Of a DNA stretch of 64,000 nt, positions 7,406-15,913 are shown piece by piece. The position numbers and the translations under genes are program-made. Numbering within the stretch: position 1 is the first letter of the stretch; each line of letters opens with the position of its first letter. Location of the stretch: the NCBI RefSeq assembly GCF_000960475.2, contig NZ_JZDQ02000021.1, forward strand, positions 43,409 through 107,408, in the 5' to 3' direction. The notes beneath the pieces were generated by a model. It searched no databases. It had not been told where the DNA came from and was given only the letters and a program-made list of their open reading frames with translations. The DNA is from Nocardioides luteus. GTDB lineage: Bacteria > Actinomycetota > Actinomycetes > Propionibacteriales > Nocardioidaceae.

Positions 7406-8136
7406 GACCCTTCTGCGGGAGGGCCGCCGAACGCCTCCGGGAGCGGCAGCCTGAGCGCCTTCTCCAGGCGGTCGAGGTAGTCGTTGCGCGCCACCTCGAC
7501 GACGCCGAGCGAGGCGAGGTGGTCGGTGCGCCACTGCACGTCCAGGATCCGCTGGTCGATCGAGCCCGCCTCGCGCAGTGCGGAGACCAGCCCGACCAGG
7601 GCGACCTTGGACGCGTCGCGGACCCGGTGGAACATCGACTCCCCGGCGAAGAGCCCGCCGATGGCGACCCCGTAGAGGCCGCCGGCCAGGCGTCCGTCCT
7701 GCCAGGCCTCGACCGAGTGTGCCCAGCCCAGCTCGTGCAGCCTGCCGTACGCCCGGCGGATCCGCCTGTCGATCCAGCCGTGGGGCCGGCGCGGATCGGC
7801 GCACGAGGCGACCACCTCGTCGAAGCTGGTGTCGATCCTGATCTCGAAGTCCCGCACCGACCGTCGCAGGGATCGGGAGACGACGAGCCCGTCCAGCGGA
7901 AGTACGCCGCGCCTGACCGGCGAGAACCACATCATCGGATCGCGCGGGGACTCACCCGGCATCGGGAAGATCCCGTGACGGTACGCAGCCAGGAGTGTCC
8001 CGGGCGCGACGTCCGCGCCCATACCCACCAGATCGTCCAGCTCCGCCCCACCATGGGCGCCCGCGCCGGGGTCCCGAAGGTCGGCGAAGGCCCACGGCGA
8101 CGGTTCCGGTTCGATCGGACCCCCAAGATTCGCCAC
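7402..8136 (-). CDS. aat: Leucyl/phenylalanyl-tRNA-protein transferase
   Basis: A 244-residue enzyme, GTG start at 8136, with family hallmarks YRHGIFPM, MMWFSPVRRGVLPLDG, and the GLYGVAIGGLFAGESMFHR block that forms the aminoacyl-tRNA site. It moves Leu or Phe from tRNA to N-terminal Arg/Lys of target proteins, feeding the Leu/N-degron (ClpS-ClpAP/ClpCP) pathway in the cytoplasm. Length is slightly above the E. coli protein because of about 30 extra N-terminal residues (PSPWAFADLRDPGAG), common in actinobacteria. It diverges from the EcsC gene with 56 bp between starts and converges on the rhodanese with a 4-bp overlap. Confidence 0.95.
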   Translation of the reverse strand: MANLGGPIEPEPSPWAFADLRDPGAGAHGGAELDDLVGMGADVAPGTLLAAYRHGIFPMPGESPRDPMMWFSPVRRGVLPLDGLVVSRSLRRSVRDFEIRIDTSFDEVVASCADPRRPHGWIDRRIRRAYGRLHELGWAHSVEAWQDGRLAGGLYGVAIGGLFAGESMFHRVRDASKVALVGLVSALREAGSIDQRILDVQWRTDHLASLGVVEVARNDYLDRLEKALRLPLPEAFGGPPAEGS

Positions 8137-8192
8137 GACGAAACGTTATCGCCCCCGGCGGCTCCAACCACCACACACTTAAGATTTGCCTC

Positions 8193-8891
8193 ATGATCGG
8201 TCCCAAGTCAGTGCTCACCAGTGCGGCGGGCCGCCTCGCGCCCAAGGTCATCCAGTCCGCGCCGGGCGTGACCACCAACGTGGTCCGGCAGGCGCTGCAC
8301 CACGCCATCGTCGGCGTCGGCCCGCTCCCGGCGGCCGCCGCGGCCGCCGAGAAGCACCTCGAGGACCACGACGGCGACGTCGAGCTCGCCGTGAAGCACG
8401 TCATCGACAACCATGTCCGGCTCGCCGGCGTGGGCGGCTTCGCGACCAACATCGGCGGTCTGGTCACCCAGGCCCTGACCCTCCCGGCCAACATCACCGG
8501 GATGGCGATCATCCAGTGCCGCATGGTGGCCGCGATCGCGCATCTGCGTGGCTATGACCTGACCGATCCTCGCGTACGCAACGCCATCCTGCTCACCCTG
8601 CTGAGCGAGGAGAAGGTGAGCAAGCAGATCAAGGAGCGGAAGATCCCCGCTCCGCCGATGGCCGTCGCGACCGCTCCGGCCTACGACCGCGCGATCGACG
8701 ACCTGGTCGCCGCCGAGGTGGCCCAGGAGCTGATCGGCCGGGTCGCCGGCAAGCGCATCGTCTCGATGGTCGCCAAACGGGTCCCGCTGGTCGGCGGCGT
8801 CGTCGGGGCCGGCACCGATGGCTGGATGACCTACCAGATCGGTCGCTACGCCTCGCGCGAGCTGCTGCCGCGCCGCCGCGAGATCCGCTAG
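8193..8891 (+). CDS. EcsC family protein
   Basis: A 232-residue protein starting at the ATG at 8193; the longer frame back to 7995 lies antisense to aat and is rejected. It carries EcsC features: AVKHVIDNHVRLAGVGGFATNIGGL, the hydrophobic QALTLPANITGMAIIQCRMVAAIAHLRGYDLTDPRVR block, and a C-terminal glycine-rich VPLVGGVVGAGTDGWMTYQIGRYA segment. EcsC proteins were named from the Bacillus ecs ABC-transporter locus, but the biochemical role is unknown. No ABC transporter lies nearby. The stop overlaps the convergent sulfotransferase gene by 4 bp. Confidence 0.85.
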   Translation: MIGPKSVLTSAAGRLAPKVIQSAPGVTTNVVRQALHHAIVGVGPLPAAAAAAEKHLEDHDGDVELAVKHVIDNHVRLAGVGGFATNIGGLVTQALTLPANITGMAIIQCRMVAAIAHLRGYDLTDPRVRNAILLTLLSEEKVSKQIKERKIPAPPMAVATAPAYDRAIDDLVAAEVAQELIGRVAGKRIVSMVAKRVPLVGGVVGAGTDGWMTYQIGRYASRELLPRRREIR

Positions 8892-10084
8892 CGACGCACG
8901 AAGCGGTAGACCTTCAGGATCGCCCGGCCCCACCAGCGACGCTCGAGGCCGTGGAGGGCGCGCTGCTTCGGCACCAGCGACCGGGCGTGGTCCAGCTCGG
9001 CGCGCAGCCCGGCGACCTCGTCCTCGAGCCGGGCCTCGGACTTGCGCAGCCGGATGGCCTCCTGGAGCAGCGCGTCGATGGTCGCGACGCCGGCGTCGAG
9101 GACCTCGCGCGAGGAGATCGTGTCGGGGTCGACGAACGGCTTGCCCGCCAGGTCGGCAGGGACCAGCAGCTCCTCCAGCCCGCCGACCACGTCGTAGCCG
9201 CGTCCCGACAGCGCCTTGACCCAGCTCTCGGAGAGCGACTCGACCCAGGGCAGGATCGACGGGGAGAGTGCCAGGCGCGCGGAGTCGCGGCGCTTGGCCA
9301 GCGTGCGGTGGGCCAGGAACTCGCGTACGAACGGCCGGTAGTCGGCCGGCTCGAGCACCGGCACGACCGCCAGGTTGATCTCGCGGAGCAGGGCCGCCTC
9401 GGGTACGCCGAGGGACGGGTTGCCTCGATCGATCCCCTCGAAGTCGATGGTGAGGTCGTCGAGGCCGAAGGCGGTGGAGAACCGCTCCCACAGCAGCGTC
9501 GACGGCGACCCCGGAGGCGGGACGGTGATCAGGTGGACGCGCTCGGGCGCGATGCCCTGGGTCCACCGGTCGAGGATGTCGGGCAGCTCCTGGACGCCCC
9601 AGAACCACGACCCGATGCGTCCCTCGCGGGCAGGGTCGCGGATCTCCTCGAGGAACTCGGCGTAGGTCACGACCGAGCGGTGCTTGACGTTCTCCTGCCA
9701 CTCGGCCGGGATCTGCCGGGCCAGGTCGCGCGCGGAGAGCATGATGTGGATCTCGGAGTCGCCCAGCGAGTCCAGCGCGTGCTTGGCCTGCTGCCACGAC
9801 GCGCTCGCCAGGATCTCGTGGGAGATGATCACGGTGCCGTTCTCGACGGCACGCACCTTCTCCGCGAGCGCGTCCCAGGCCCCGGTCGCCTCCTCCTCGA
9901 TGCCGCCCCAGGGCAGGTCCATCAGGTCGAGGGCCGCCAGGAAGTGGGCGTCGAAGCGGTCGGCGAAATAGTGGACCCCCTGCTCGGCGAGGGACTCCCG
10001 GTTGTGGAAGAGGACGTCTTGAAGATAGGAGGTTCCCGTCTTCGGGGTGCCGACATGAAGCAGCACGCGCCGCCCAGTCTCCAA
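8888..10084 (-). CDS. Sulfotransferase family protein (operon gene 3)
   Basis: A 398-residue protein with a PAPS 5'-phosphosulfate loop at residues 13-19 (TPKTGTS) directly after the first strand VLLHVG. Further family features are VIISHEILAS, an ARDLARQIPAEWQ segment like the 3'-phosphate binding motif, and ERVHLITVPPPG. The C-terminus adds a predicted coiled coil (EARLEDEVAGLRAELDHARSL) and a basic RRWWGRAILKVYRFVRR tail that may contact membrane. The start is TTG at 10084, supported by GAGGAG seven bases upstream. It is the third gene of an operon with the genes at 10097 and 11215. The likely job is sulfation of a cell-surface glycan or lipid; the substrate is unknown. Confidence 0.85.
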   Translation of the reverse strand: METGRRVLLHVGTPKTGTSYLQDVLFHNRESLAEQGVHYFADRFDAHFLAALDLMDLPWGGIEEEATGAWDALAEKVRAVENGTVIISHEILASASWQQAKHALDSLGDSEIHIMLSARDLARQIPAEWQENVKHRSVVTYAEFLEEIRDPAREGRIGSWFWGVQELPDILDRWTQGIAPERVHLITVPPPGSPSTLLWERFSTAFGLDDLTIDFEGIDRGNPSLGVPEAALLREINLAVVPVLEPADYRPFVREFLAHRTLAKRRDSARLALSPSILPWVESLSESWVKALSGRGYDVVGGLEELLVPADLAGKPFVDPDTISSREVLDAGVATIDALLQEAIRLRKSEARLEDEVAGLRAELDHARSLVPKQRALHGLERRWWGRAILKVYRFVRR

Positions 10085-10096
10085 CGTTCTACTCCT

Positions 10097-11215
10097 CTAG
10101 GAACGCCCCGCCATCAATGACAACGCGAGCGCCAGCGCCCGGCGCTCATCGGGACCCTGTGTCGCCTTCCCCGAGGGGAGCAACAGGTCAGGGTCTCCGT
10201 GGAGAGCGTATCCGGCTTCCACCAATGCATCACGTTGGGCCCGCGCCTGTGTTTCGACCCAATCAAAACTTTCCGCGGGCACGCCGACCTCCCGAGCGTC
10301 CGGGACGAGGAGCTCGAGCTTCTCCAACCGTGGCCTGAGCTGGTCGACCAGCAGCGTGCGCTGGGTCTCGAGATCGGTTCGTACGCTGAGCACCTGCCCG
10401 ATCACGCGCGCGATTTCGTTGCCCTCGGCCGAGATCGGCCAGGGGCCGGGCACGCTGTCGACACCGAGCAGACCGGGCAGCAGGGCGGGGTCGGTGACGA
10501 TCTCGACACGGCCCTTCCCGACCCGGTCGGCCCACCAGCGGGCGATCCGGGGCAGGTCGGCCCGGGGACCGAGCCAGCCGCGCCACTGCGCGTCGCGGAT
10601 CCAGATGTTCCACGGGTTGACGCGGTTGGTGAAGGTGCGGAACTTCCAGGCACCGGCGGCGACCTCGTCCAGCGGGCCACCGAGGACGTAGACGATGAAG
10701 CCCTTGCCGCCGGGCAGCCTCCCCTGCCGCTCCAGCTCCTCACGGATGGGCAGCGTCAGCCACGGGGAACCGACCAGGCGGTAGGGGAATCTCTGCTGGT
10801 CGGGCTCCACCTTCGGGCGTCGGCGGCGCCACCGTCGCGGGCGCGGCACCGGTGTGGTCTCCACGGTGTCCAGCAGGTCCTCCGCGAGCCGTACGCTCGC
10901 CGCCCTCAGCAGCTCCCGCGGCGACAACGTCGCCGGATCCACCGGCAGCGGGCCGTACGTCCTCGTCTCGGTGTCCCCGAGCAGCGGAAGGTCGCGGCGG
11001 CCGCGGCCGGGAGGGCTCGTGCGCAGCAGGGCATCGACCCGGCCGACGTCCGATGGGCCGGTCTCGTTGAGCCGCCGCAGCAGCTCGAGCATCTCGGCAC
11101 CCGGCAGGTGGTCGGTCGTGAAGGGCGTGGCGGGCTCGGACCAGGATGTCCACGGAGTCGTCCCACCCTCGCGCAGGTGCGCGGCCCAGCCCCAACCCCT
11201 GGTGGGTGTCGGCAT
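10097..11215 (-). CDS. Sulfotransferase-operon protein of unknown function (operon gene 2)
   Basis: A 372-residue protein whose ATG at 11215 overlaps the upstream sulfotransferase stop (TGATG), so translation is coupled. I recognise no family for the N-terminal half. There is no PxxGT-type PAPS loop. The C-terminal part (GVPAESFDWVETQARAQRD..., GYALHGDPDLLLP) resembles in spacing and sequence the C-terminal region of both flanking sulfotransferases (PTAFDWADEVADSWIE...DIAGDLDDLRP; SILPWVESLSESWVK...DVVGGLEELLVP). A central FIVYVLGGPLDEVAAGAW region and a Trp-rich NPWNIWIRDAQWRGW segment follow an Arg-rich linker. It may be a divergent sulfotransferase relative that lost the cofactor loop, or an acceptor-binding partner. 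Confidence 0.7.
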   Translation of the reverse strand: MPTPTRGWGWAAHLREGGTTPWTSWSEPATPFTTDHLPGAEMLELLRRLNETGPSDVGRVDALLRTSPPGRGRRDLPLLGDTETRTYGPLPVDPATLSPRELLRAASVRLAEDLLDTVETTPVPRPRRWRRRRPKVEPDQQRFPYRLVGSPWLTLPIREELERQGRLPGGKGFIVYVLGGPLDEVAAGAWKFRTFTNRVNPWNIWIRDAQWRGWLGPRADLPRIARWWADRVGKGRVEIVTDPALLPGLLGVDSVPGPWPISAEGNEIARVIGQVLSVRTDLETQRTLLVDQLRPRLEKLELLVPDAREVGVPAESFDWVETQARAQRDALVEAGYALHGDPDLLLPSGKATQGPDERRALALALSLMAGRS

Positions 11216-12324
11216 CAGGAGCGTCGCCCCCGGACCCGGCGCATGACCCTGGCCGCACGGGAGGCGACCGGCCCCTGCGGCGGGTCGGTGCGGGCTGCCT
11301 CCACCACGACGGCGACCAAGGCGTCGATCGCCGCGTCGGCGACGTCCTTGGTGCGAGGCGCGTCCGGGTCGACCCACTCGACGCCGGCCTCGGGCCGCTG
11401 CGGACGGAGATCGTCGAGGTCGCCGGCGATGTCGACCTTGGCGAGCTCGGCCCACTCGATCCAGGAGTCGGCCACCTCGTCGGCCCAGTCGAATGCGGTC
11501 GGCGGCATGGTGACCCGCTCGCGGCCGTCGCGGTGGGCGAGAGTGCGCTTCGCGATCACGTCGGTGACCAGGTGGCGGTAGTCCTCGCGGGTGAGCTCCT
11601 GCGACTCGAGACGAGCGTTGAGCCGGCGCAGCAGGGTCGCCTCGGCGCGGCCGAGGGACTGGTTGTGGCGGTCGCTGTCGATCGGGGTCCACGACTCCTC
11701 GATCCCGACGACCTCGCAGAACCGCCGCCACAGCACCTCGCTCGGCGCCCCGTCGTGCGGCACGGTGATCAGGTGCACCCGCTCCGGCGGCAGGTTGCGA
11801 CCCCAGCGACTGAGCACGTCGGGCAGGCCGTGCGTACGCCAGAACCAGGCGGCCGAGCGCGACTGCTTCGCCGTCTGCATCCGCTCGAGATAGCGGGCGA
11901 AGGTGACCTTGCGCTCGCGCTGCATCTGGTCCTGCCACTCCGCCGCCAGCACGCGCGCGATGTCGCGGGCGGTGTAGACGATGTGGACCTCGGTGCGGCC
12001 GCCCTCGCCGAGGTCGGTCATCGCCTTCTCGACCCGGTCGGGCCGGGCGCCGGCGAAGAGGTGGTGGCTGATCAGGATCGTCTCGGACTCGTGGCGGCGC
12101 ACCCGCTTGACCAGCGTGTCCCACTCACCATGGACGGTCTTCCTCATGCCGCCCCACGGCCGGTCGATCAGGTCGAGCGCCGGCCGGAAGAAGTCCGGCT
12201 CGTTCCCGACCGGATAGAAGACGCCATGATTCTCCAGGGACACCCGGTTGTGGAACAACCTGTCCTGGAGGTACGTCGTGCCCGTCTTCGGAGCGCCGAC
12301 GTGGAGAAAGACTTTGCGCGCCAT
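11215..12324 (-). CDS. Sulfotransferase family protein (operon gene 1)
   Basis: A 369-residue protein from the ATG at 12324 (MARKVFLHVG); an extension to 12384 lacks family similarity. The 5'-phosphosulfate loop APKTGTT lies at 11-17. Other family parts are TILISHHLFAGARPD, the TARDIARVLAAEWQDQ segment, and RVHLITVPHDGAPSEVLW. It is clearly a paralogue of the gene at 8888 (same GxPKTGT, RDxAR, HLITVP and NxSLGxxEAxLLRxxN motifs). It heads the three-gene operon and overlaps gene 2 by one base. Tandem paralogues point to sequential or alternative sulfation of one polymer. Confidence 0.87.
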   Translation of the reverse strand: MARKVFLHVGAPKTGTTYLQDRLFHNRVSLENHGVFYPVGNEPDFFRPALDLIDRPWGGMRKTVHGEWDTLVKRVRRHESETILISHHLFAGARPDRVEKAMTDLGEGGRTEVHIVYTARDIARVLAAEWQDQMQRERKVTFARYLERMQTAKQSRSAAWFWRTHGLPDVLSRWGRNLPPERVHLITVPHDGAPSEVLWRRFCEVVGIEESWTPIDSDRHNQSLGRAEATLLRRLNARLESQELTREDYRHLVTDVIAKRTLAHRDGRERVTMPPTAFDWADEVADSWIEWAELAKVDIAGDLDDLRPQRPEAGVEWVDPDAPRTKDVADAAIDALVAVVVEAARTDPPQGPVASRAARVMRRVRGRRS

Positions 12325-12425
12325 GATCCCGCTATTCTGCACCAAGTTAGTAGAGATTGTCGCGGCGGTCCGTCTTTTTGTCACCCGGCCGTCACTCTTG
12401 GGTGCAGTCTAGGCCGTGTCACCAC

Positions 12426-13388
12426 CTACGAGCGCAGGGCACGTACGACGGCCGAGGGACTCGGTCTGCCGAGGTGGCCGGCGAGCCAGCTGCTCGTGTC
12501 GGCGACCTTGTCGAGATCCACACCGTGCTCGATCCCCAGCCCGTCGAGCATCCAGAGCAGGTCCTCGGTGGCCAGGTTGCCGGTCGCACTCTTGGCGTAC
12601 GGACAGCCGCCCAGGCCACCCGCACTGGCGTCGTAGGTGGTCACGCCGCACTGGAGCCCGGCGAGGGTGTTGGCCAGCGCCTGGCCGTACGTGTCGTGGA
12701 AGTGCAGCGCGAGGCGCTCGGTCGGGACGCCTTCTTCCTCGAATGCCTTGATCAGCGCCTTCACGTGACCTGCGGTCGCGACCCCGATCGTGTCGCCGAG
12801 GCTGAGCTCGTCGGCCCCGAGGTCGAGGAGCCGCTTGCCCGCCTCGACCACCTTCGCGATCTCGACCTGGCCCTCCCAGGGGTCACCGAAACACATCGAG
12901 AGGTAGCCGCGGACGGTCATGTTCGCGTCCTTGGCCCGGGTCATCGTCGGCTCGAACATCGCCCACTGCCCATCGAAGGTCTGGTTGAGGTTCTTGTTGG
13001 CGAACGTCTCCGTCGCGCTGCCGAAGACCGCGATGTGCCGCAGGCCCAGCTCCAGGGCGCGGTCGAGACCCTTCTCGTTGGGCACGAGCACCGGGAGCTC
13101 TCGCGCCCGGTCGCCGAGCCGGTCGACCAGCTCCTCCATGAGCTGCTTCGCGTCGGCCAGCTGCGGCACCCACTTCGGGTGCACGAAGCTCGTCGCCTCC
13201 ACCGGGCTCAGCCCGGCGTCGAGCAGCCGGGTGATCAGGTCCGCCTTGACGCCGGTGTCGATCGCCGTCTTCTCGTTCTGGAGGCCGTCACGCGCACCGA
13301 CCTCGTAGATCGTGATCCTGCTGGGCAGGTCGTCGTGGCGTACGACTGCGGGGAGGCGGTGTCCCGAGCCTGTCGAAGGGTCACTCAT
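12426..13388 (-). CDS. mvaB: Hydroxymethylglutaryl-CoA lyase
   Basis: A 320-residue TIM-barrel enzyme with the DRE-TIM motif (YEVGARDGLQNE), metal-binding HFHDTYG, and the catalytic-cysteine signature GGLGGCPYAKSATGN. It splits HMG-CoA into acetyl-CoA and acetoacetate, the last step of leucine degradation. The carboxylase genes at 14021-17454 supply earlier steps (methylcrotonyl-CoA carboxylation) if they have that specificity. The N-terminal DPSTGSGHRLP is coded by a copy of a widespread dispersed repeat (13363-13380), so the first ~20 residues differ from the family and the start is uncertain: ATG 13388 or TTG 13397. No clear ribosome binding site is seen. Confidence 0.93.
   Translation of the reverse strand: MSDPSTGSGHRLPAVVRHDDLPSRITIYEVGARDGLQNEKTAIDTGVKADLITRLLDAGLSPVEATSFVHPKWVPQLADAKQLMEELVDRLGDRARELPVLVPNEKGLDRALELGLRHIAVFGSATETFANKNLNQTFDGQWAMFEPTMTRAKDANMTVRGYLSMCFGDPWEGQVEIAKVVEAGKRLLDLGADELSLGDTIGVATAGHVKALIKAFEEEGVPTERLALHFHDTYGQALANTLAGLQCGVTTYDASAGGLGGCPYAKSATGNLATEDLLWMLDGLGIEHGVDLDKVADTSSWLAGHLGRPSPSAVVRALRS
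13363..13380. repeat. Dispersed CCCTTCGACAGGCTCGGG repeat inside mvaB
   Basis: On the minus strand this reads CCCTTCGACAGGCTCGGG, a short palindromic repeat of a type found dispersed in many high-GC genomes, usually between genes. Here it encodes part of the HMG-CoA lyase N-terminus. Confidence 0.6.
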
Positions 13389-13468
13389 GCTTGCCAACCT
13401 AATCCTCGTCGATCTGACAGATACGAGACAGAGATCTGAGAGCGCCTTGCGAGACCGTCGATCCGACG

Positions 13469-13488
13469 CTCGGACAGCCAGGTCCGAG
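13469..13488. promoter_or_regulatory. Inverted repeat upstream of lectin gene
   Basis: CTCGGAC, six bases, GTCCGAG: perfect 7-bp arms, 24 bp before the lectin ATG. It may be an operator or a 5'-UTR hairpin. Confidence 0.35.
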
Positions 13489-13512
13489 CCTGGTCGATAG
13501 GCAGGTCCTCAC

Positions 13513-14016
13513 ATGACGAACCCGACTCTCACCATGTTGCGGACGCATCGTCCGCATCGTTCTGCGGCTGTTCTCCTGGCCGCTGTGGTCACGACGATCG
13601 TCACCGCCGCCGGGCTGATCGCAGGCTTCGCCACGCCGGCGTCGGCCGCCACCCAGACCTACAAGAACCAGGCGACCGGCCTGTGCCTGGAGGACACCAC
13701 GACCGAGCCGCGCACCGCGGCCTGCGCCGGCGTGTCCACGCAGCAGTGGATCGTGACGGCCTGGAACGACGGCACCCGTCGTTTCCAGAACGGCAAGACC
13801 GGCGAGTGCCTGCACGCCCAGCTCGGCACCGGCACCGGCGTCATCTTCCTGCGCAGCCTGCCCTGCAACGACAGCGAGGAGCAGAGCTGGTGGATCAAGC
13901 GCTGGGCGGACGGCACCATCAGGTTCCAGAACGAGGCCTACGGCTGGTGCATCCAGGATCCGTACGTCGGCGGCCTGGCCGAGTGCGACAGCAGCACGAA
14001 CCAGAGCTGGTACTGA
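13513..14016 (+). CDS. Secreted ricin-type beta-trefoil lectin
   Basis: A 167-residue protein with a long Sec signal peptide (basic MLRTHRPHRS, core AAVLLAAVVTTIVTAAGLIAGF, cleavage after ASA near residue 45). The mature part is one beta-trefoil of about 120 residues, with three repeats marked by GLCLED/GECLHA/GWCIQD and the QxW-type ends QQWIV, QSWWI and QSWY. Ricin-type domains bind galactose-type or related sugars. No catalytic domain is attached, which is unusual: such domains mostly accompany glycoside hydrolases. It lies alone on the plus strand between mvaB and the acyl-CoA carboxylase genes and reads as an insertion into that catabolic block. Its stop is 4 bp from the convergent carboxylase stop. 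Confidence 0.88.
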   Translation: MTNPTLTMLRTHRPHRSAAVLLAAVVTTIVTAAGLIAGFATPASAATQTYKNQATGLCLEDTTTEPRTAACAGVSTQQWIVTAWNDGTRRFQNGKTGECLHAQLGTGTGVIFLRSLPCNDSEEQSWWIKRWADGTIRFQNEAYGWCIQDPYVGGLAECDSSTNQSWY

Positions 14017-14020
14017 CGGA

Positions 14021-15913
14021 TCACTCCCCATCGGGCGACACCACGAACAGCTCCGCCCCCAGAGGCACCTGCGAGCCGGCACCAGCACCGACCACGGTGA
14101 CGGTGCCGGCGAACGGGGCCTTGAGGGAGACCTCCATCTTCATCGCCTCCATGACACCGAGGACCTGGCCCTCCTCGACGGTGTCGCCGACCCGGACGCG
14201 GACGTCGATGACGGTGCCCGGCATCTTGGCCTCGACGGCTCCGTCGCTGTGGTGGGCGGCGGCGCCGGCGACGCGGTCGGGCGGCGAGAAGTCGAAGCGG
14301 TGTCCTTGGTGGACGATCTCGGCGAGACCGGGCTGGACGTTGACGACCGCCCGGTGACGTACGCCGTCGACGACGGCCACGAGGACGTGGTCGGCCGCGC
14401 TGAGCTGCCGGACGAGGTGAGTGGCGACATCGCTGGACACGCGGCCGGAGGGGCGGTCGACGGTGACGCTCCGGTCGAGATCGACGATGGTCGGGGCCGG
14501 GGAGCCGGAGAGCCGCCAGCCGTCGGCGCGGAACGGCGTCGTGGTGTCCGAGACTGCCGAGAGCATCGCGCTCACCCAGGCGACGAGCGTGCGCGGCACG
14601 TCGGAGTCCGGGACGGGCACCTCGTTGCGGTCGAGCCAGGCGGTGTCGATCTCGGCGTCGCGGAAGGCGTCGGAGGCGGCCAGCACGCGGAGGAAGCCGG
14701 TGTTGGTGGTCAGCCCGAGGACGGCGGTCGAGTCGAGCGCCTCGACCATCGCCGCCCGGGCCTCCTCACGATCGGCACCGTGGACGATGACCTTGGCGAG
14801 CATCGGGTCGTAGGCGGTGCTGACCACCTGGTCGCTCTCCAGCGCGTGCTCGACGCGTGCGCCTTCGGGCCAGCGCACGATGCTCGTCCGGCCGGCCTGC
14901 GGCAGGAAGCCCTCGAAGGCGTCCTCCGCGTAGACCCGGACCTCGATGGCGTGGCCGTCGATGCGTACGTCCTCCTGGGCGATGCCCAGCGGCTCGCCGG
15001 CAGCGACCCGGAGCTGCAGGGCGACGAGGTCGGCGGCGGCGCCGTCGATGCGCACCGCCTCCTCGGTGACCGGGTGCTCGACCTGGAGGCGGGTGTTCAT
15101 CTCCAGGAAGTAGGCCTCGCCGGAGGCCTCGTCGAGGAGGAACTCGACGGTGCCGGCACCGGTGTAGTCGACCTGGCGGGCGAGCGCGACGGCGCTGGTC
15201 AGGACCAGGTTCCGCTGCTCGTCGGTCAGCGTCGGGGCGGGCGCCTCCTCGATCACCTTCTGGTGGCGGCGCTGCACGGAGCAGTCGCGCTCGAAGAGGT
15301 GGATGACGTTGCCGTGGGTGTCGCCGAAGACCTGCACCTCGATGTGACGGCCACGCTCGACGTACTTCTCGATCAGGAGGGTCTCGTCGCCGAACGCGCT
15401 CAGCGCCTCGCGGGCTGCCGCGGCGCGGGCCTCGTCCAGCTCCTCCGGCGAGCGGACGATGCGCATGCCCTTGCCGCCACCGCCGGCCGCGGCCTTGACC
15501 AGCAGCGGATAGGGGCTGTCCTCGCCCCGCGGAACGACGGGTACGCCGGCAGCGACCGCGATCTCACGGGCAGCGTCCTTGCGGCCCATCTGCTCGATGA
15601 CCTCGGGCGTGGGGCCGACCCAGGTCAGCCCCGCCTTCGCCACCGCGCGTGCGAACTCGGCCCGCTCGGAGAGGAAGCCGTAGCCCGGGTGGATCGCCTC
15701 GGCACCTGCCTCGGCGGCCGCGCTGACCACCGCGTCCGCGTCGAGGTAGGACGCCACCTCGACGGCTTCGTCGGCGTCGCGTACGTGGGGTGCGTCCGCG
15801 TCGAGCGCGGTGTAGATGGCGATCGTCCGGATGCCGAGCTCGCGGCAGGTCCGGAAGACGCGGCGCGCGATCTCGCCACGGTTGGCGACCAGAACACTCT
15901 CGAACACGGCCAT
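14021..15913 (-). CDS. accA1: Acyl-CoA carboxylase alpha subunit (biotin carboxylase + BCCP)
   Basis: A 630-residue biotin-dependent carboxylase subunit. It has the biotin carboxylase domain (VLVANRGEIARRVFRTCRELGI; ATP-grasp loop AAAGGGGKGMR; FLEMNTRLQVEHPVTE) and a C-terminal biotinyl domain with MEAMKME, biotin lysine near residue 592. It carboxylates biotin with bicarbonate and ATP for the beta subunit encoded immediately upstream. The ATG overlaps the beta-subunit stop (TGATG), so both are made from one mRNA. With HMG-CoA lyase nearby, 3-methylcrotonyl-CoA (leucine) or another short acyl-CoA is the likely substrate. Longer upstream frames belong to a different frame of the beta gene. Confidence 0.95.
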   Translation of the reverse strand: MAVFESVLVANRGEIARRVFRTCRELGIRTIAIYTALDADAPHVRDADEAVEVASYLDADAVVSAAAEAGAEAIHPGYGFLSERAEFARAVAKAGLTWVGPTPEVIEQMGRKDAAREIAVAAGVPVVPRGEDSPYPLLVKAAAGGGGKGMRIVRSPEELDEARAAAAREALSAFGDETLLIEKYVERGRHIEVQVFGDTHGNVIHLFERDCSVQRRHQKVIEEAPAPTLTDEQRNLVLTSAVALARQVDYTGAGTVEFLLDEASGEAYFLEMNTRLQVEHPVTEEAVRIDGAAADLVALQLRVAAGEPLGIAQEDVRIDGHAIEVRVYAEDAFEGFLPQAGRTSIVRWPEGARVEHALESDQVVSTAYDPMLAKVIVHGADREEARAAMVEALDSTAVLGLTTNTGFLRVLAASDAFRDAEIDTAWLDRNEVPVPDSDVPRTLVAWVSAMLSAVSDTTTPFRADGWRLSGSPAPTIVDLDRSVTVDRPSGRVSSDVATHLVRQLSAADHVLVAVVDGVRHRAVVNVQPGLAEIVHQGHRFDFSPPDRVAGAAAHHSDGAVEAKMPGTVIDVRVRVGDTVEEGQVLGVMEAMKMEVSLKAPFAGTVTVVGAGAGSQVPLGAELFVVSPDGE

